A stretch of 64,000 bases of DNA, taken from Cercis canadensis (lineage: Eukaryota > Streptophyta > Magnoliopsida > Fabales > Fabaceae). The notes under the pieces are model-generated. The model saw only the letters and a program-made list of their open reading frames with translations. It did no database searches and was not told the DNA's origin. The position numbers and the translations under genes were made by a program. The first letter of the stretch is position 1. Each line of letters opens with the position of its first letter. The stretch spans positions 434,001 to 498,000 of the forward strand of contig QAOA01004724.1 in assembly GCA_003255065.1 (NCBI GenBank). Reading direction: 5' to 3'. Shown one piece after another: positions 24,550 to 37,740 of this stretch.

Positions 24550-27500
24550 ATGAGCTGCTTTTCATGTTTTTCGTCCCACGAGAAGAAATCAACAAAGCGA
24601 CCATCCAACCATGGAAGGAAGGCGCAAACGCCCGCAGTTGAACCTCAAAAAGAAACAGTCCAGCCACAGCCAAAACCTGCAGGTAATATTCATTTATATT
24701 CTTTTTTGTTTTCCCTTTTTCCCCCTTTGATTTTCTCCTTTGTTTGACTTGTTAAGTCTTGTAATGGTTTTAATTATTAGACAAATGAATATTACTTTGA
24801 TGCCAATGCAATTTGCTTTGAAACTTTTGTATATATCATCGTCATGATTTTCTCTTTTAGGGTTTTAACAACATTCCTTGATTATTTCTTACATATATTC
24901 ATTTGTCATTTCCATTATCTTCATGTCTTTGCACATCATCATCACTTACATTTAATCCATACTTAAACTTGCTTTGAATATTCAGATGAATCTCATATTC
25001 TCCATGTCCATTTGTCTCAATATTTTCATTATTTCTTAAACTAAGAAACCTTGATGCACATAATCCTGTCTTCTGTGAAGCAATAGAGGTTACGTTTTTC
25101 ATATTTCTAAGAAAGAATCCATTGAATGATTTCTGTGCTCCGTGGCGGCGTTTTGATGCTTCATTTTGTTTTGTACAGAGAATAATAATAATAATAACTC
25201 AAAGGCCACCCTACCACCACAACCTAAAATAGATAATAAAGATGGAAACAAAGAGATTGCCAACAATAACATTTCTTCACAAATTTTCACCTTCCGGGAA
25301 TTGGCTGCTGCAACGAGGAACTTCAGGCAGGAATGCCTAATAGGTGAAGGTGGATTCGGGAGAGTTTATAAAGGGCGACTCGAAAAAAGCAACCAGGTAA
25401 AATAATCAAGCTTGCTATTTCATGCAAAATTCTTTGCTTTCATTGTTCTTGGTAAAATTCTGAAACATCTGGCAATGATGGCATTTGGTCAATTTTTTAC
25501 CATAGGAGATAGCTGTGAAGCAACTTGACAGGAATGGATTGCAAGGAAACAGAGAGTTTCTTGTTGAAGTGTTGATGTTGAGCCTCTTACACAATGAAAA
25601 TCTAGTGAATCTAATTGGGTATTGTGCTGATGGTGAGCAGAGACTGTTGGTGTATGAATACATGCCATTGGGATCTCTAGAAGATCATCTACTTGGTAAG
25701 ACTATTCAATGTCTTCTGTATTGGAATGTTAATTCAAAATTGGGGATTTCCTGCACGCTTTATATTTACCTACCAAAATGTACATATGTATTTGGTGGTT
25801 TAAGTTGCAACTTAATTTTAGTGCAAGTCGTGTGAATTATTAGGAAACAATGCTAGGTTTAAATTTTGTTAAACAAATGAACCAAAAATAAGTAACTTAA
25901 TCAGTTAAGTACGTAATTTAATCAATAAAACATGTAAGTTTTAGCATGACGTCTTGGATTGACATGTTTGAGGACAGAACAATTACATTTGTATAAGGAT
26001 GAGTTAGTTTAATGAGAACAGTGAAGTTTTGATTTAATGTTATGATTCCCTTATAAATAAATATTCAACCTGATACACAAATATAATTTAGGATCTGCCT
26101 TTGACATTTTAAATCTCCTTGCGTATGTCTAAATGTGTGAAGAGAGTGGCCAATCCAGTAAACTGAGACCAAGAACAAGATTGAATAACTTCAGTTTCAC
26201 TTACTTTCTCAGTAATTTAATGTGTATACTGCATCCTGATTCAATGGTTTGACAAGAAAATTAAGACACTGACTCCTTTTCATTGTGTCCTGAACTTTAT
26301 ACTCAGATCTTCATCCACAGCAAATTCCACTAGATTGGTTCACCAGAATGAAGATAGCATTGGGAGCTTCCAAAGGTCTTGAATATTTGCATGATAAGGC
26401 CAATCCCCCTGTAATCTACCGTGACTTGAAATCCTCCAACATCTTGTTGGACAATGAATACAATGCAAAGCTATCTGATTTTGGACTAGCCAAGCTCGGA
26501 CCTACTGGGGACAAGTCACATGTGTCTTCAAGAGTAATGGGAACTTATGGATATTGTGCCCCAGAATATCAAAGAACTGGTCAGCTCACTGTAAAATCAG
26601 ATGTATACAGCTTCGGAGTTGTTTTGCTGGAACTGATCACCGGAAGAAGAGCCATTGACAACACAAGACCAACAAGGGAACAAAATCTAGTTTCTTGGGT
26701 AAGTTTCTCTATACATTTTTTGTTAAGCCAACCATTACCCATGCCAATCTAAAATATCTTAGCGACATTCAGCATAAGTTTGGGATTATTCATCTACATT
26801 ATTACAATTACCAATTTCAAGCCTCCTGTATTTTTGAACTACTTTTTAAAAATTACTGTCATATTTTAGGGGATCGCTTGCACAAGAAGTGAATTTTTCT
26901 GTTCTAAGATACCAAAACTATTTATAATAAAAAATTCTACAACTCTTGCATTCACAAATTTACAGGTGTTTCTGTTGGAGTTCAAGTGACTCCAATTAAA
27001 CTTTTTCTTATTAAACTTAGATGAAGCTGCCTATGCAATTGTCAAGGTTTGAAAATGGAGAAGTTATGAAAAACTCATTACTAAAGAAATTTTGAGAAGT
27101 GGCTTTGCATAGAAAAATGATAACTGTACAATCTTTGTGTAAACAAACAATGATATAGCAGAATTTCAGTTAAACAGCAAAAAGTTTAAATGGAATTAGC
27201 ATATTACAACTTGTGCAATATTATCACTAAAATGTCTGTGTACATATCATTACAAACTTTTTGTACCAAATCTAATCTCCAAAGCCATAAAAAAAAAGGT
27301 TTGCCATGCATGCTTCAATCGAATTAATAAGATTTGCTGTCTCTTTTTCTGTACCAACCAGGCACAACCAATATTCAAAGACCCTCATAGATACCCAGAA
27401 CTAGCTGATCCCATTCTTAAAGGAGATTTTCCAGTGAGAGCATTAAATCAAGCAGTGGCAGTAGCAGCAATGTGCCTGAATGAGGAACCATCAGTTCGGC

Positions 27501-27751
27501 CCTTAATCAGCGACGTAGTCACTGCTCTCAGTTTCCTTGGGACAAGTCCAGAAACTCCAGGTAGTGCTCTCAGTCCCATCACAATTCCCTCTCCAGCATC
27601 TGAGCAAGAAGCTTCCACCAAAGGAAATTTCAATCTTCTTGATGATGATAGTGTTCTTGACCGCAAACAAGCTGTTGCTGAAGCCATGGAATGGGGTACA
27701 ACTTCTAGGACCAACGCTCATTCACGACCTGAAACTGCTACCTCTTTGTAA
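24550..27751 (+). CDS. PBS1-like receptor-like cytoplasmic kinase (RLCK-VII / PBL)
   Basis: Five exons (24550-24682, 25179-25396, 25506-25695, 26307-26698, 27362-27751) give a 440-aa Ser/Thr kinase with all junctions in frame. Residues 1-90 are a Cys/Ser-rich then Asn- and Gln-rich leader beginning MSCFSCFSS. There is no Gly2, so membrane attachment would rest on palmitoylation of Cys3/Cys6, not myristoylation. The kinase core has the glycine loop [11 protein letters not shown] (100-110), Lys122, YRDLKSSN with Asp220, DFG Asp238 and [10 protein letters not shown]. The C-tail ends in ETATSL. YRD in place of HRD and the [12 protein letters not shown] lead-in are typical of subfamily VII, whose members relay signals from surface receptor kinases. 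The MSCFSCFSS start resembles the PBL21-23 branch, which is an inference. No transmembrane segment or extracellular domain is present. Confidence 0.93.
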
Positions 27752-27880
27752 CTCTACAGGAAATCTACAATTATGTACATGAATTCTCTTTCGGCTATGG
27801 CTTTCTCCATATAGCCCACAGGCATTCCTTCATACTTGCAACCTGCAAGAGATGATATTAAACTGTGAGAAAACATTCAT

Positions 27881-28330
27881 GTTATGTAAACGAGAATATA
27901 CATATATATGATATAAGAATGTGAGGAAGATAATTTAAACTGTGACTTTGTCAATGCCTCTAATTGTAGGCTATTTATAGCATTTGCTGAATCTCGGTGA
28001 AGACATGGCAGGAATAGAACAATTGATATCAAATATTAAGGATGTGTTTGAAAGTGTTTTCATTTTTTTGTTTTTAAAAATAATTTTTGAAAACAGTCAT
28101 CTCTTGTTATGTAAACGAGAATATACATACATATGATATAAGAATGTGAGGAAGATAATTTAAACTGTGACTTTGTCAATGCCTCTAATTGTAGGCTATT
28201 TATAGCATTTGCTGAATCTCGGTGAAGACATGGCAGGAATAGAACAATTGATATCAAATATTAAGGATGTGTTTGAAAGTGTTTTCATTTTTTTGTTTTT
28301 AAAAATAATTTTTGAAAACAGTCATCTCTT
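27881..28330. repeat. 225-bp perfect-phase tandem duplication
   Basis: Positions 27881-28105 and 28106-28330 are nearly identical; the visible change is catatatatatg versus catacatatatg. The unit starts gttatgtaaacgagaatata and ends gtcatctctt. No N lies between the copies. It sits just downstream of the kinase stop, so it may affect its 3' UTR or polyadenylation. It could be a real recent duplication or another assembly overlap. Confidence 0.85.
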
Positions 28331-28478
28331 GTTCTTGTTTTTTTGTTTTTAGAACAATTTTGTGAGAATAATTTTTTAAAACATGTAAACAAAAACAGTC
28401 CTATCAAACAAATTTTTTTGTTTTATTGTTTTTAAAAACAAAATAATTTTTAAAAACAGAAATCAAACATACCCTTAA
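28261..28478. mobile_element. short MITE with TTAAGG termini
   Basis: The left end reads ttaaggatgtgtttgaaag and the right end, reverse-complemented, ttaagggtatgtttgattt. These are imperfect terminal inverted repeats of about 16 bp around an interior rich in ttgtttttaaaaa phrases. The first 70 bases are duplicated upstream by the 225-bp tandem duplication. I see no convincing target-site duplication, so superfamily is open (hAT-like). Confidence 0.5.
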
Positions 28479-29796
28479 TTTCTATGACTAGAGAACATGT
28501 CATTAATTATGTCTCAAATGTTTTAAAAATTAAGCAAATAGGCCCCTTCCATATAATATATCTAAATTGATTGCTAATTTATATTACCCACTTAGTTAAT
28601 GAAAATTTTAGTTCTTGCTCAATCTCATTAACAATTCAGTGCTATCAAAAAAGATAATATATCTTTGCAATTTTTGTCTTTGACAAGATACTTATTTTTT
28701 TTTTTTGTACATAATTCGGATTGAATAATATATAAATATTGAACAATGGGATTAATTTGTGTAATTACTAAACCATATGGTGTGCAATTCCAACAATTGA
28801 ATCTAGATGGGTATTCGTGTAGAAAGATTAAAGCTCTGGCAAATGTTTCATATCTTGATCGTGAAGAATTCTGGTTTTAGAAAGATTTAAGTTTAATTGT
28901 AGTTTTGATCCTCTTATTTTATCTAAATAAACGATTTTGTCTCTTTATTTTTTCTAATTTTAATCAATTTATTCCTTCTATTTATTAAAACGTTACAATT
29001 TTTATCATCTACAAATATAAATAAAATAATCACATAATACTAAATAATATTTTGATAACTTCTCATGGTATGACAACCACCTAATTAGAAAACACTTTCT
29101 TTTAGCACCATTAAGTCTTTTATGCCAACTTTTAGAATCTCACATAATATACTCATTATATTATTATTTTATTAATTTTAATGTATGTATAATTTTCATC
29201 TTTTTTTTTTTTGCAATTAATTGATTGGGCTGTGGAATAAACTTGACAAGCCCACAAGTCCATTGACCAAAACCCAGACCAGAATCTATATGCACCTAGA
29301 AAGTAGTTGTCAACGGGTTTGGCTATGTTGATCGCGGCATCAACGCCTTCTCTAATACAATTGAAGCCTCGCTTTTTGCCGGAAACTCCCCGCGCAGCTA
29401 GTTCTTCCATTGCATTGCAAACGGGAAGATTGTTTCTGCAACTCTCCCACTTCGACAAGAACAGATTCAATTCCTCAAACATTTTCATTGCTTGGATTTC
29501 AGGTTTGCCAATTTTTATTTTTGCTTTCTCTTTCTGATGTTACTATGTCAAGCCGTGTCCCTCTGAAGTTTCAGAATTGATAAAAAAAAAAACTATCAAT
29601 TTTGACAAAATTGCTTACTTGCAATGGCTTTTATGTTGTTTTTAGGTGAGCTTTTATGTCACTTACGACATGGGCATATTGGTGTTTTAATCCATAAATA
29701 AGGTTCTTCTTTGTGGGTATTCTAGAATTGGAGTTCCTTTATTGATCTCTAGATTTTGGGGAGCTTAAGAGAAACCTTTTGGTTCCAAAAGAAAAT
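28479..29796. other. AT-rich spacer and probable 5' UTR of transporter gene
   Basis: From 28479 to about 29215 it is AT-rich with no gene seen. At about 29280-29500 the composition becomes coding- or UTR-like and ends ggatttcag/gtttgcc, which could be a 5' leader exon with a donor at 29501. An intron would then reach an acceptor before 29797. The open frames on both strands here lack recognisable domains. Confidence 0.4.
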
Positions 29797-32700
29797 ATGA
29801 GAAGTAAAGCTTGGAAATGGACTATAGGTTTGATATATATAGTTTCTGTGGCAGCAATCTGGATAGCTGCTAGCTTTGTAGTTCAGTCTGTTGTAGATGC
29901 TGGTGTATCACCATTCATCATAACCTACATATGCAATTCATTGTTTGTGGTTTACATTCCAATTGTTGAAATTGGACGATATTTGGAGGATGTTTATGGG
30001 GGTTTATTGTTTTGGAGAAGTAAAAAGAGTAACAATTTAGAAGTGTTAGGGGAATCAGAGCAGGCTGTCCTACTTGATGATAATAATGCAAGCAACAAAG
30101 CGAGTACATCCATGCTTGTAGAAGAGGTTGACATTAATCAGCAAAGGAAGAGTGGTTCTGAATTGCTGCATATGGTCAGGGTGGAAGGGACATTGCCTGA
30201 TCAACTTAATGTGATTGGAGATATTGATAATCAACTGGATGCAAAAGGGCGTTGGACCCGGTACAGAGTAGCCAAAGTTAGCCTATTGATTTGCCCATTT
30301 TGGTTTTTTGCTCAACTCACTTTTAACCTCTCGTTGAAGTATACTACAGTCACGGTAAGTATCTATGAAAGTTTGAATTTCATGTCTGAGCTTCTAAATT
30401 CTTGATCATTTCATTATTTGGCTTAAAATTAATTCCCTTTTTGATGTCATATGCAGTCAAACACAATCTTAAGCAGCGCATCCAGTCTTTTTACCTTCTT
30501 GGTCTCTCTAGTATTCTTGGGTGAGAAATTCACTTGGTTGAAGCTCTTTAGTGTTCTCCTTTGCATGGCAGGAACAATAATTGTAAGTCTTGGTGATTCA
30601 CATAGTGGTTTAAGTGCAATTGCTTCAAATCCTCTTCTTGGAGACATTCTTGCTCTTGTTTCAGCAGGATTATATGCCGTGTATATTACCCTTATTCGCA
30701 AGAAATTACCTGATGATGATGGAAAGAGTGGTCAAGCCAGTATGGCTCAGTTTCTTGGATATCTAGGTCTTTTTAATCTTTTCATTTTTCTTCCTGTTAC
30801 CCTGGTACTCCATTTCACCAAGGTGGAACCTTTCTATACACTTACCTGGAAGCAACTTGGTCTGATTGTTGGTAAAGGTCCGTATTTATTTAACTTCAAA
30901 TTTTCCTTCAAATTTTTCATTTCACAATGCAGCTACTTTTTTTGTCCTTCTTTTTGCTGAAACATTGCAATTGATCTGTGCACTTCACGATGTGGCTACT
31001 TTATTATCTTTTGCCTAATGGTGCATGCCCGTTTCTTTGAATGTCTACAAACAGGATACATACAAATAGCCATACGCTCATCCTTACTGGCACTCTTGGA
31101 TGATACTTATAGATGCATTATAGCTGTATACCAAATTTATATCTCTGTCATGTTTGACGACTCTATTTCTGCCTGCAATTGCTTATATTATCAGCAGAGA
31201 AAGTTGTGCTTTTAGGTATTGTAATTAATCTAATATAGAAGAGTTTAGATTTCTGAATTATGTTGTGGTGAAAATTTGCACAATTTCAAATGGGAACAAG
31301 CCTAGAAAGCAATAGAAAGGTTTCAATATAATATGTTTCAACATAATATAATGGAAGCTACACATGCAAAAGGTTTGCTTTGCCTAAACTGANTTATATT
31401 ATCAGCAGAGAAAGTTGTGCTTTTCGGTATTGTAATTAATCTAATATAGAAGAGTTTAGATTTCTGAATTATGTAGTGGTGAAAATTTGCACAATTTCAA
31501 ATGGGAACAAGCCTAGAAAGCAATAGAAAGGTTTCAATATAATATGTTTCAACATAATATAATGGAAGCTACACATGCAAAAGGTTTGCTTTGCCTAAAC
31601 TGAAAAATTCTCTGCAAACACAAAGTGATTATCCTTCCTTCTTGTATGAGTTTGCTTTCACTTTTTTATTGTCTGTTTCTATCAGTTTCTTTTACCATCT
31701 TTTGTTATCTCTTGGAACTAGGCATCATTTTTAAGGCTTCCTCTATGAATTATAGGAGGCATTAGTGAGTTCATCTTTAAGGGTTTTGTTTAAGAACCAA
31801 GCTTCTTACCCTTATGTATAGAACAGCTTCCACCAGGACCTCTAAGCAATTTCCTCTGTGCTTGATTTTAATTAAGTTCAAAAAGAAGCAATCTCAACCC
31901 TGAATTGGCTTATTATTTATTATTGAATCTAGTGCTTTTTAGCACTTTACCAGAGATTGGGAAGTTTTCTGGGAGCAAGTCAAGATAGATTACTAGAAAT
32001 CAGAAAATAAGAAACCGGCTTAGGTTATAGATTATAATTCAGTGGGAAATAAAGTAATTCAAACTTGGATTCAAACAAAATTTTGGTTGTCAAATGGCTC
32101 TACATGAGAAGAAAATTTTCATATTAATGTCTGATGCCATCAAAACCAAAAGCTTGTTTCAATTAGTAAAAAAAAATTTCTAAATGCTTGAAACTTTGAA
32201 TAACAATGGAAAGATCAAAACAAACCACCAAACTATTTTTGTTGTGCAAAATTTTTCTCTTTCTTAGTCGGTAAGTCCTATTTAGATTTTCTTAAGAAAT
32301 GCTTTTCATCTTTCAAGTCTGAGTTGTCATTAGATGTACCACATCTTAAGTTTTGATCAAAAGCACCATGTTTACCAGATTTTGCGGAACTTGGTCTTGA
32401 AGATTAAACAAATAAACCACCCTTAAAATGCCAAGGCTAATTCCTTGACCTGATAGCAGAACTTTTTGACCTTAAATGCACAATTATGTAATATGCTTTT
32501 ACAATCCGAAGTGATGGAAAATTGGGAACCCAGCTTTGTCATTTTAGTATGCCCATTTTCTTGTAGGAATATCATGTTCCATAGATCTTTGTTATTGATG
32601 GTGAATGAGCATCACTTTATCTCTATAATAAGAAGAGTGCAAATCTGGGAAGAAGTTCCGGCGATGAATTTTACTGTTCCCACTGAGTAGCTCTCTGATG

Positions 32701-33462
32701 TCAAATTATGTGTTGCTTGGAAATGCTTGGGTTTTGATTCATTTTTTTTTTGGAACTTGGAGTATCTCGGAAGGATTTTGCATTAAAATTAATGTCTATT
32801 CATGTTACTTGTAGAAACACTGTTTTCTTCATGTTCTTTTTGACTGATCCAAGATAAAAATACTTAAATTCTTGAAGTTTATATGCAATCATTATTAAGC
32901 GAGGAGAACTTTCCAAAAATACTATGTTTATTGCTGGTTCCAATATGCAGAAGATATATCACCAATATGTTGTTGAAAATATATCTACATTTGCACATGC
33001 AAAGTTGCTATAAACCACTTCCAACACATAAACTTTATTTAACACATGGATCATTTTACTTGGTATTGTAAGGGATGATTCTCCTCAGTTTACTTCTTTT
33101 GATTTGTACATTTTATAATGTATGAATTTTTCCCATCATTTATAGGATTGCTGGATAATGTGCTGAGTGATTACTTGTGGGCCAAGGCCGTTCTTCTGAC
33201 ATCAACCACAGTAGCTACTGCTGGACTTACAATTCAAGTGCCAATGGCTGCCGTTGTGGATACATTGACCGGCCATGCTCCTCGACCGTTGGATTACCTT
33301 GGAGCAACAGCAGTCATGGTTGGCTTTGCTGGAATCAATATTCCGTCTGATACTTTCAGCAAATCAGGAGAAGCTAGTGTGGAATTGGAAAATGAAAATG
33401 CGAGATTGAACAGCGAAGACCTCACGTTACCAAGAAGCCAAGATTCAGCTGCCATATCATAG
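29797..33462 (+). CDS. EamA/DMT-superfamily transporter, SLC35F5-like
   Basis: Three coding exons (29797-30354, 30457-30871, 33146-33462) give 429 aa. I use the ATG at 29797 (MRSKAWKWTIGLIYIV); the upstream codons in frame begin with TTG. Hydrophobic segments: two at residues 9-58, then a hydrophilic loop to about 150, then about eight more, including VSLVFLGEKFTWLKL and DILALVSAGLYAVYITLIRK. This is the ten-helix EamA layout. The loop insert after helix 2 and the C-terminal LSDYLWAKAVLLTS and TGHAPRPLDYLGA motifs match the SLC35F5/THI74-like branch, whose plant members are uncharacterised membrane transporters, possibly vacuolar or Golgi; substrate unknown. Intron 2 is 2.27 kb, of which about 211 bp is an assembly duplicate. 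The C-tail after about residue 395 is polar and acidic. Confidence 0.9.
31183..31603. repeat. 210-bp direct duplication around a single N (31393)
   Basis: Positions 31183-31392 and 31394-31603 match over 210 bp with two visible mismatches (ttttaggt/ttttcggt, tgttgtgg/tgtagtgg), abutting one N. This is interpreted as an unmerged contig overlap within intron 2 of the transporter gene. Confidence 0.85.
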
Positions 33463-34830
33463 CAGCTTCTTCCTGGTATATAATGTATTCATTTGACTGA
33501 GTGGTTGGAGGGTAATCTTGTCGTAATCTTACCAATTTATTTGCTGTAAATGAAAACTGCTAATATGCCATACATGTGAAAAGATCAATAACAAAAAAGA
33601 AAGGATATTAAAGCAATACAGGAGCTTGCAAATTAGAAAGTATAGAATGCCTAGGAATTCTCTTCAACACTTCATGGATAGACAAACTGCTTAAACTTAC
33701 AGTTTACTGGCCTCTAATCCACATCTAATGTGGAGTTAGTGCTGTTTGAATTGCAATGCCTCCATGTGCTGTAGCCAAACAAAGTTCATAATCATCTACT
33801 TTTCTAGCCTATTATCCATCCTTTCTGTTTCACTTTAACAATTTTCGCTCCAACCAAGCTCATCCTTAGCGACGTTGATTTAATTTAATAAAAGAAAGGT
33901 TACGGATTAGAAAATTGAATCTAACCGACCTAAAGCGGTTTGCCAGAGCAATTGACACATTAGAATTACAATTGCATAGGCGAGGCCTCTACATTAACTT
34001 GACATATTTTAAAGCCTTTTTTCTAGGATCAAAGACTCAGGTAATGCAAAAATTAATTTTAATTCCACAAATACCGTTGCTTGCAAACTATTTTCATCAC
34101 TACTGTTTCTTTTCCTTTTGTTAATATTACCTCAATTTGAAAAAAGGAGGAAGAGAGAAAAAAAAAAAAAGAATGGTGACGCACTATGCATAAATTGCAT
34201 CACCAACATGATGATGCAATGTGCACAATGGCTTTGGGTTGTTATATGAGAAAGAAGAAGAGATATTGCCTTGGGTGATGAGAAATTGCTGAGAAGAACA
34301 AAATGCCATGAGCCAAAAGGTGACTCAATTAGACAAATTGAGTCATTGTGGTGACATCGCATGGCATCATATGCCAAATAATGACTCGGTGACACTATAT
34401 ATGCCAAATGATGACACAGTAATGGTGATCCAATTCCCTAATTACATCACGGTAACATTGTCAACAAGGGTGGCAAAGAATCTCTGACAAATGCGTCACC
34501 ATTTGCCAAATAGCATCACTATAAGATAGTATTCGTAAAAATTGTTTGCAAACAGCTAAAATTAAGATGAGCTTTTGCATTATTAAAGTCTTTACCATGT
34601 TTGGTTAAGTCATATTTCCTTCATCAATTAAATATGGAGAAGTTCCAATTCATTACACCAAGGCTAGAAATACAAGTCAATCCAATTATCCCAAATCAAT
34701 CAAATGATAAATAAATAAAATGGAAACCTTAATGAGCTGCATAAATATGTATATGGATCTTGGACCCACAATGAACTGAGAATAAGAATTTCATTTGCCA
34801 AATATCAGTCACCTTCAAAAACCAGCAATC
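33463..34830. other. convergent intergenic region
   Basis: This lies between the 3' ends of the transporter (+) and the deSI-like gene (-). At about 34160-34520 many gatgca/gcatcac and gccaaat motifs recur in both orientations (for example aaattgcatcaccaacatga and gtcaccatttgccaaatag), suggesting a decayed foldback element. Boundaries cannot be set. No gene is seen. Confidence 0.45.
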
Positions 34831-36554
34831 CTAACTCTGTGACACAGAAATCTGCCCATATCTTTGCATCACTCTCCTAGTTGCAAGGGCGGCAGCCTCA
34901 CTTGCTTGCATTGTCCCAGTTGCCATGATTGCTGCAAACTCTTTGACAATCTCTTCTTGCACCTTGCTACGAGCACCGCCAAGAGGATCCTTTGCAACCC
35001 CATTAGGTGAAGACTTCTGCTGCTCCCCCGCCGGCTTTACTGCACGTGGCACTGCATTTCCTGTTGTTTTAGAGTCTTTCACTTCACTATCAACCTCTCT
35101 GGCAGAACTTCTCTCAATGACCGAGTTAGTACTAGAAGTTTTCACAGTGTTAGCCGGAGCAAGATTTGAAGGCTGTACAGTTGAAGGTCTAAATTGTGGA
35201 ACCTGAGGAACTGCACCAGCTCTCAATGTTGATTCTAAATTTTGTATCATGGGCACTGCAAAATAAAATAAAATAATTAGCAGGTGAAGCAAGTACAGCC
35301 CAATATATGAAAGGCAGCAAAATATAAGTTACAAAGGCAGCTGGAATTGAATTATTTCTAGAAGTCTGATGAGAGATTCTGCAACAAGAAGCTTGAGATT
35401 TGATAAAGCATTCAACTTTTGAAAGGATTAATTTACTTAAGAGGAAAAGGTAAGTGATGAGAGATGCAAAGCTGCTTTGGATGGTTAAGCATAGGGAGCT
35501 AAGACTACGTTTTCTTTTTCCCTTTTATTTTGTCAGCACACACTAAATCATACTGAAAGAGTGCATATAAAGTATAAGCATATAGTGGTCAGCTAACAAG
35601 AACATTAAATGAGGTAAAAACTGTTATAAATGATAACTTACGTATAAGAGCCCCCATTGGACTGCTCATAACTTCATTAGGTAGCTGTAGAATATATTCA
35701 GGAATGGTAGCACCAACCAAAAATTGAGCAACTTCATTGCTGAAGTTATTGCAATTGTGGGTAAGCAAGTTATAAGTTTCAGCTGTGTACCGTGGACTGA
35801 TTTCCTGCAAATAGATTTCAAAAACATCTTTGGGCACATGTGTGATCCCCAAGTCTACCACTCTTAATGGTGTTCCATAAGGTGTTGATCCAGCAGAACA
35901 GTGCTGTATGCCTCCACCAAAGTAATACTCATTACCATAAATCACAATTCCAGTGTGCCTGAGGTAGATAGAAAGTATAGAGAGTTATAACCACCAGATA
36001 TGCCAACAATAGAAGGGCACAATGAAAGACATTTGCATATCCATCAACAAATATGGGACTAAACCAAATTTCTTAAAAAATAAAATAAAGAGGAAATACG
36101 ATGGAAATCAATTAATCATATGCTAACTAACTAGTTATGCATTCCTAGACCATGCCAACTATCCACCTAACTTCCAATGAAATGGATACAATGAAAAATA
36201 AATGATATCAGTGAAGGTAACACTCACATTAAAAACAGTTACCACATCCCTTGAATAGAGTTTTCTAGCAGATAATAAATCCAACTATTTTGGCAATCAA
36301 GGACATACTATTCTAATCCAACAAAATGAAGCACTAACCATACTCCCTCAATAGCTTTCCCCAAAAAAGACGTTGAAAGCTGGCGAGCAAGTCCTTGACT
36401 TAGGTCATATACGTTTAGGGTAACCCTGTGACCCTCCTGCAACCAGTTATAGCAATAAGCGCATAAATTATTGCAAAGTAAGAAGGAAGCCAAATGGTGA
36501 AAAATGGATGAAACGACATCTGCTTAAATCAAAAAGTTTACATACCTCAGCCAT
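34831..36554 (-). CDS. deSI-like PPPDE thiol peptidase
   Basis: Four coding exons on the minus strand (36554-36546, 36436-36339, 35958-35642, 35255-34831) give 282 aa. The PPPDE fold covers about residues 6-145, starting VTLNVYDLSQG. The catalytic pair is His37 (in WHTGIVIYG) and Cys105 (in LLTHNCNNFSNE). These are the hallmarks of DeSI-type desumoylating or deubiquitinating cysteine peptidases; whether SUMO, ubiquitin or palmitate is the substrate cannot be read from sequence. The C-terminal 140 residues are a Ser/Thr/Pro-rich linker and a helical end (VQEEIVKEFAAIMATGTMQA). The ATG directly follows an acceptor AG. A leader intron of about 1.09 kb (36555-37646) separates it from a 5' UTR exon ending at 37647; this intron holds an assembly duplicate. 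Confidence 0.92.
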
Positions 36555-37740
36555 CTGCTACAGTTGTATAGAATTAGTAAGCGGCTTTGAGCACTTTCAG
36601 AGTATCGTAAGCCTTCCAACAGGACCGATTAGGATGACCTAATAGAATCAACATTGAAGCTTAATACGATAGCTCATGGAACAACCAAACAAGATAAACT
36701 TTATAAAACCTATAAAAATATGAGAGATACTATTCCCAATTGTCTAACAAGTCTAAAAGATGCAGATACTATGGGCAAACATGTATAGAAAGAGGAAAAA
36801 TGGGAAACCAATATATCAAGAAATGCCAATTCCTTCCACTCTTCCCCCTCACTTTCTCATTTACCAAAATCATACCCTTTAAACAACTTTTCAGGCAAGG
36901 AGTTTCTGTTTAGCAGCATATGCCAGAAATATAAAATTTTGATAATTTGACAATTCCATTCTCTCTCATCCAAACTTCAAAATAAGGTGAAGAAAGAGCA
37001 TAGGAGAATGTTATAAAAATTCAACAAGGAGACCACCTTGCCTGAAACAAGGTTGCTATTTCAGAAAAAAACCAAACTTCCAGAAAAACGAAAAAAAAAA
37101 AAAAATGAGCAATTCAATCCCCACATTCTCCCAAAATTCGCTAACGCTCTACGAGAAACACATACCCATTCGTAATCCGAATAAAAATATTATAATTTGA
37201 ACCTAAAAACCAAACCTTTTGGACAAATAGATTCTACCCCCGAGTTTCCAATTTTGAAAAATCCAAATCCTACAGATCTAATACAAAATGGGTCTCCCAA
37301 ATTAAAGATGACNCGAGAAACACATACCCATTCGTAAGCCGAATAAAAATATTATAATTTGAACCTAAAAACCAAACCTTTTGGACAAATAGATTCTACC
37401 CCCGAGTTTCCAATTTTGAAAAATCCAAATCCTACAGATCTAATACAAAATGGGTCTCCCAAATTAAAGATGACTGAAAAATTACCTTCAAACACAGACA
37501 TTTAGAAAGAAAACAAAAAAGAAAAACCAATCGCCTTCACAAATATTCTTCAACCATTCCAACAATTCAGGATTTTTCACATTACACAAAATTCGAATTT
37601 TTCAATAAATTCCTAAATAAAAGAGAGAAAGAGAGCAATGAGGTACCTGAGAAAGAGAGGAAAAGAGCAGCGAAGGCAAGGCCAAGAGTATTACTGTATG
37701 GCTTCTTTGTGTTTCTCTCTTGCGAGTTTACGTGGGACAA
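36555..37740 (-). promoter_or_regulatory. 5' UTR intron, leader exon and promoter of deSI-like gene
   Basis: On the minus strand a CT/AG-rich leader (ctctttcctctctttctcag) runs into a GTACCT donor at 37646, and the matching acceptor tgtagcag lies directly before the ATG at 36554. Leader introns of this kind are common in plant housekeeping genes. Transcription start is likely near 37680-37740. The plus-strand open frame at 37709-37954 over this region looks non-coding. Confidence 0.55.
37152..37474. repeat. 161-bp direct duplication around a single N (37313)
   Basis: Positions 37152-37312 and 37314-37474 are the same 161 bp with one visible mismatch (cgtaatccg versus cgtaagccg), abutting one N. 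This is an unmerged contig overlap within the leader intron of the deSI-like gene. Confidence 0.85.

Noticed and set aside
34925..35206. 93-aa plus-strand open frame
   Set aside because: It is the antisense shadow of the last exon of the deSI-like gene.
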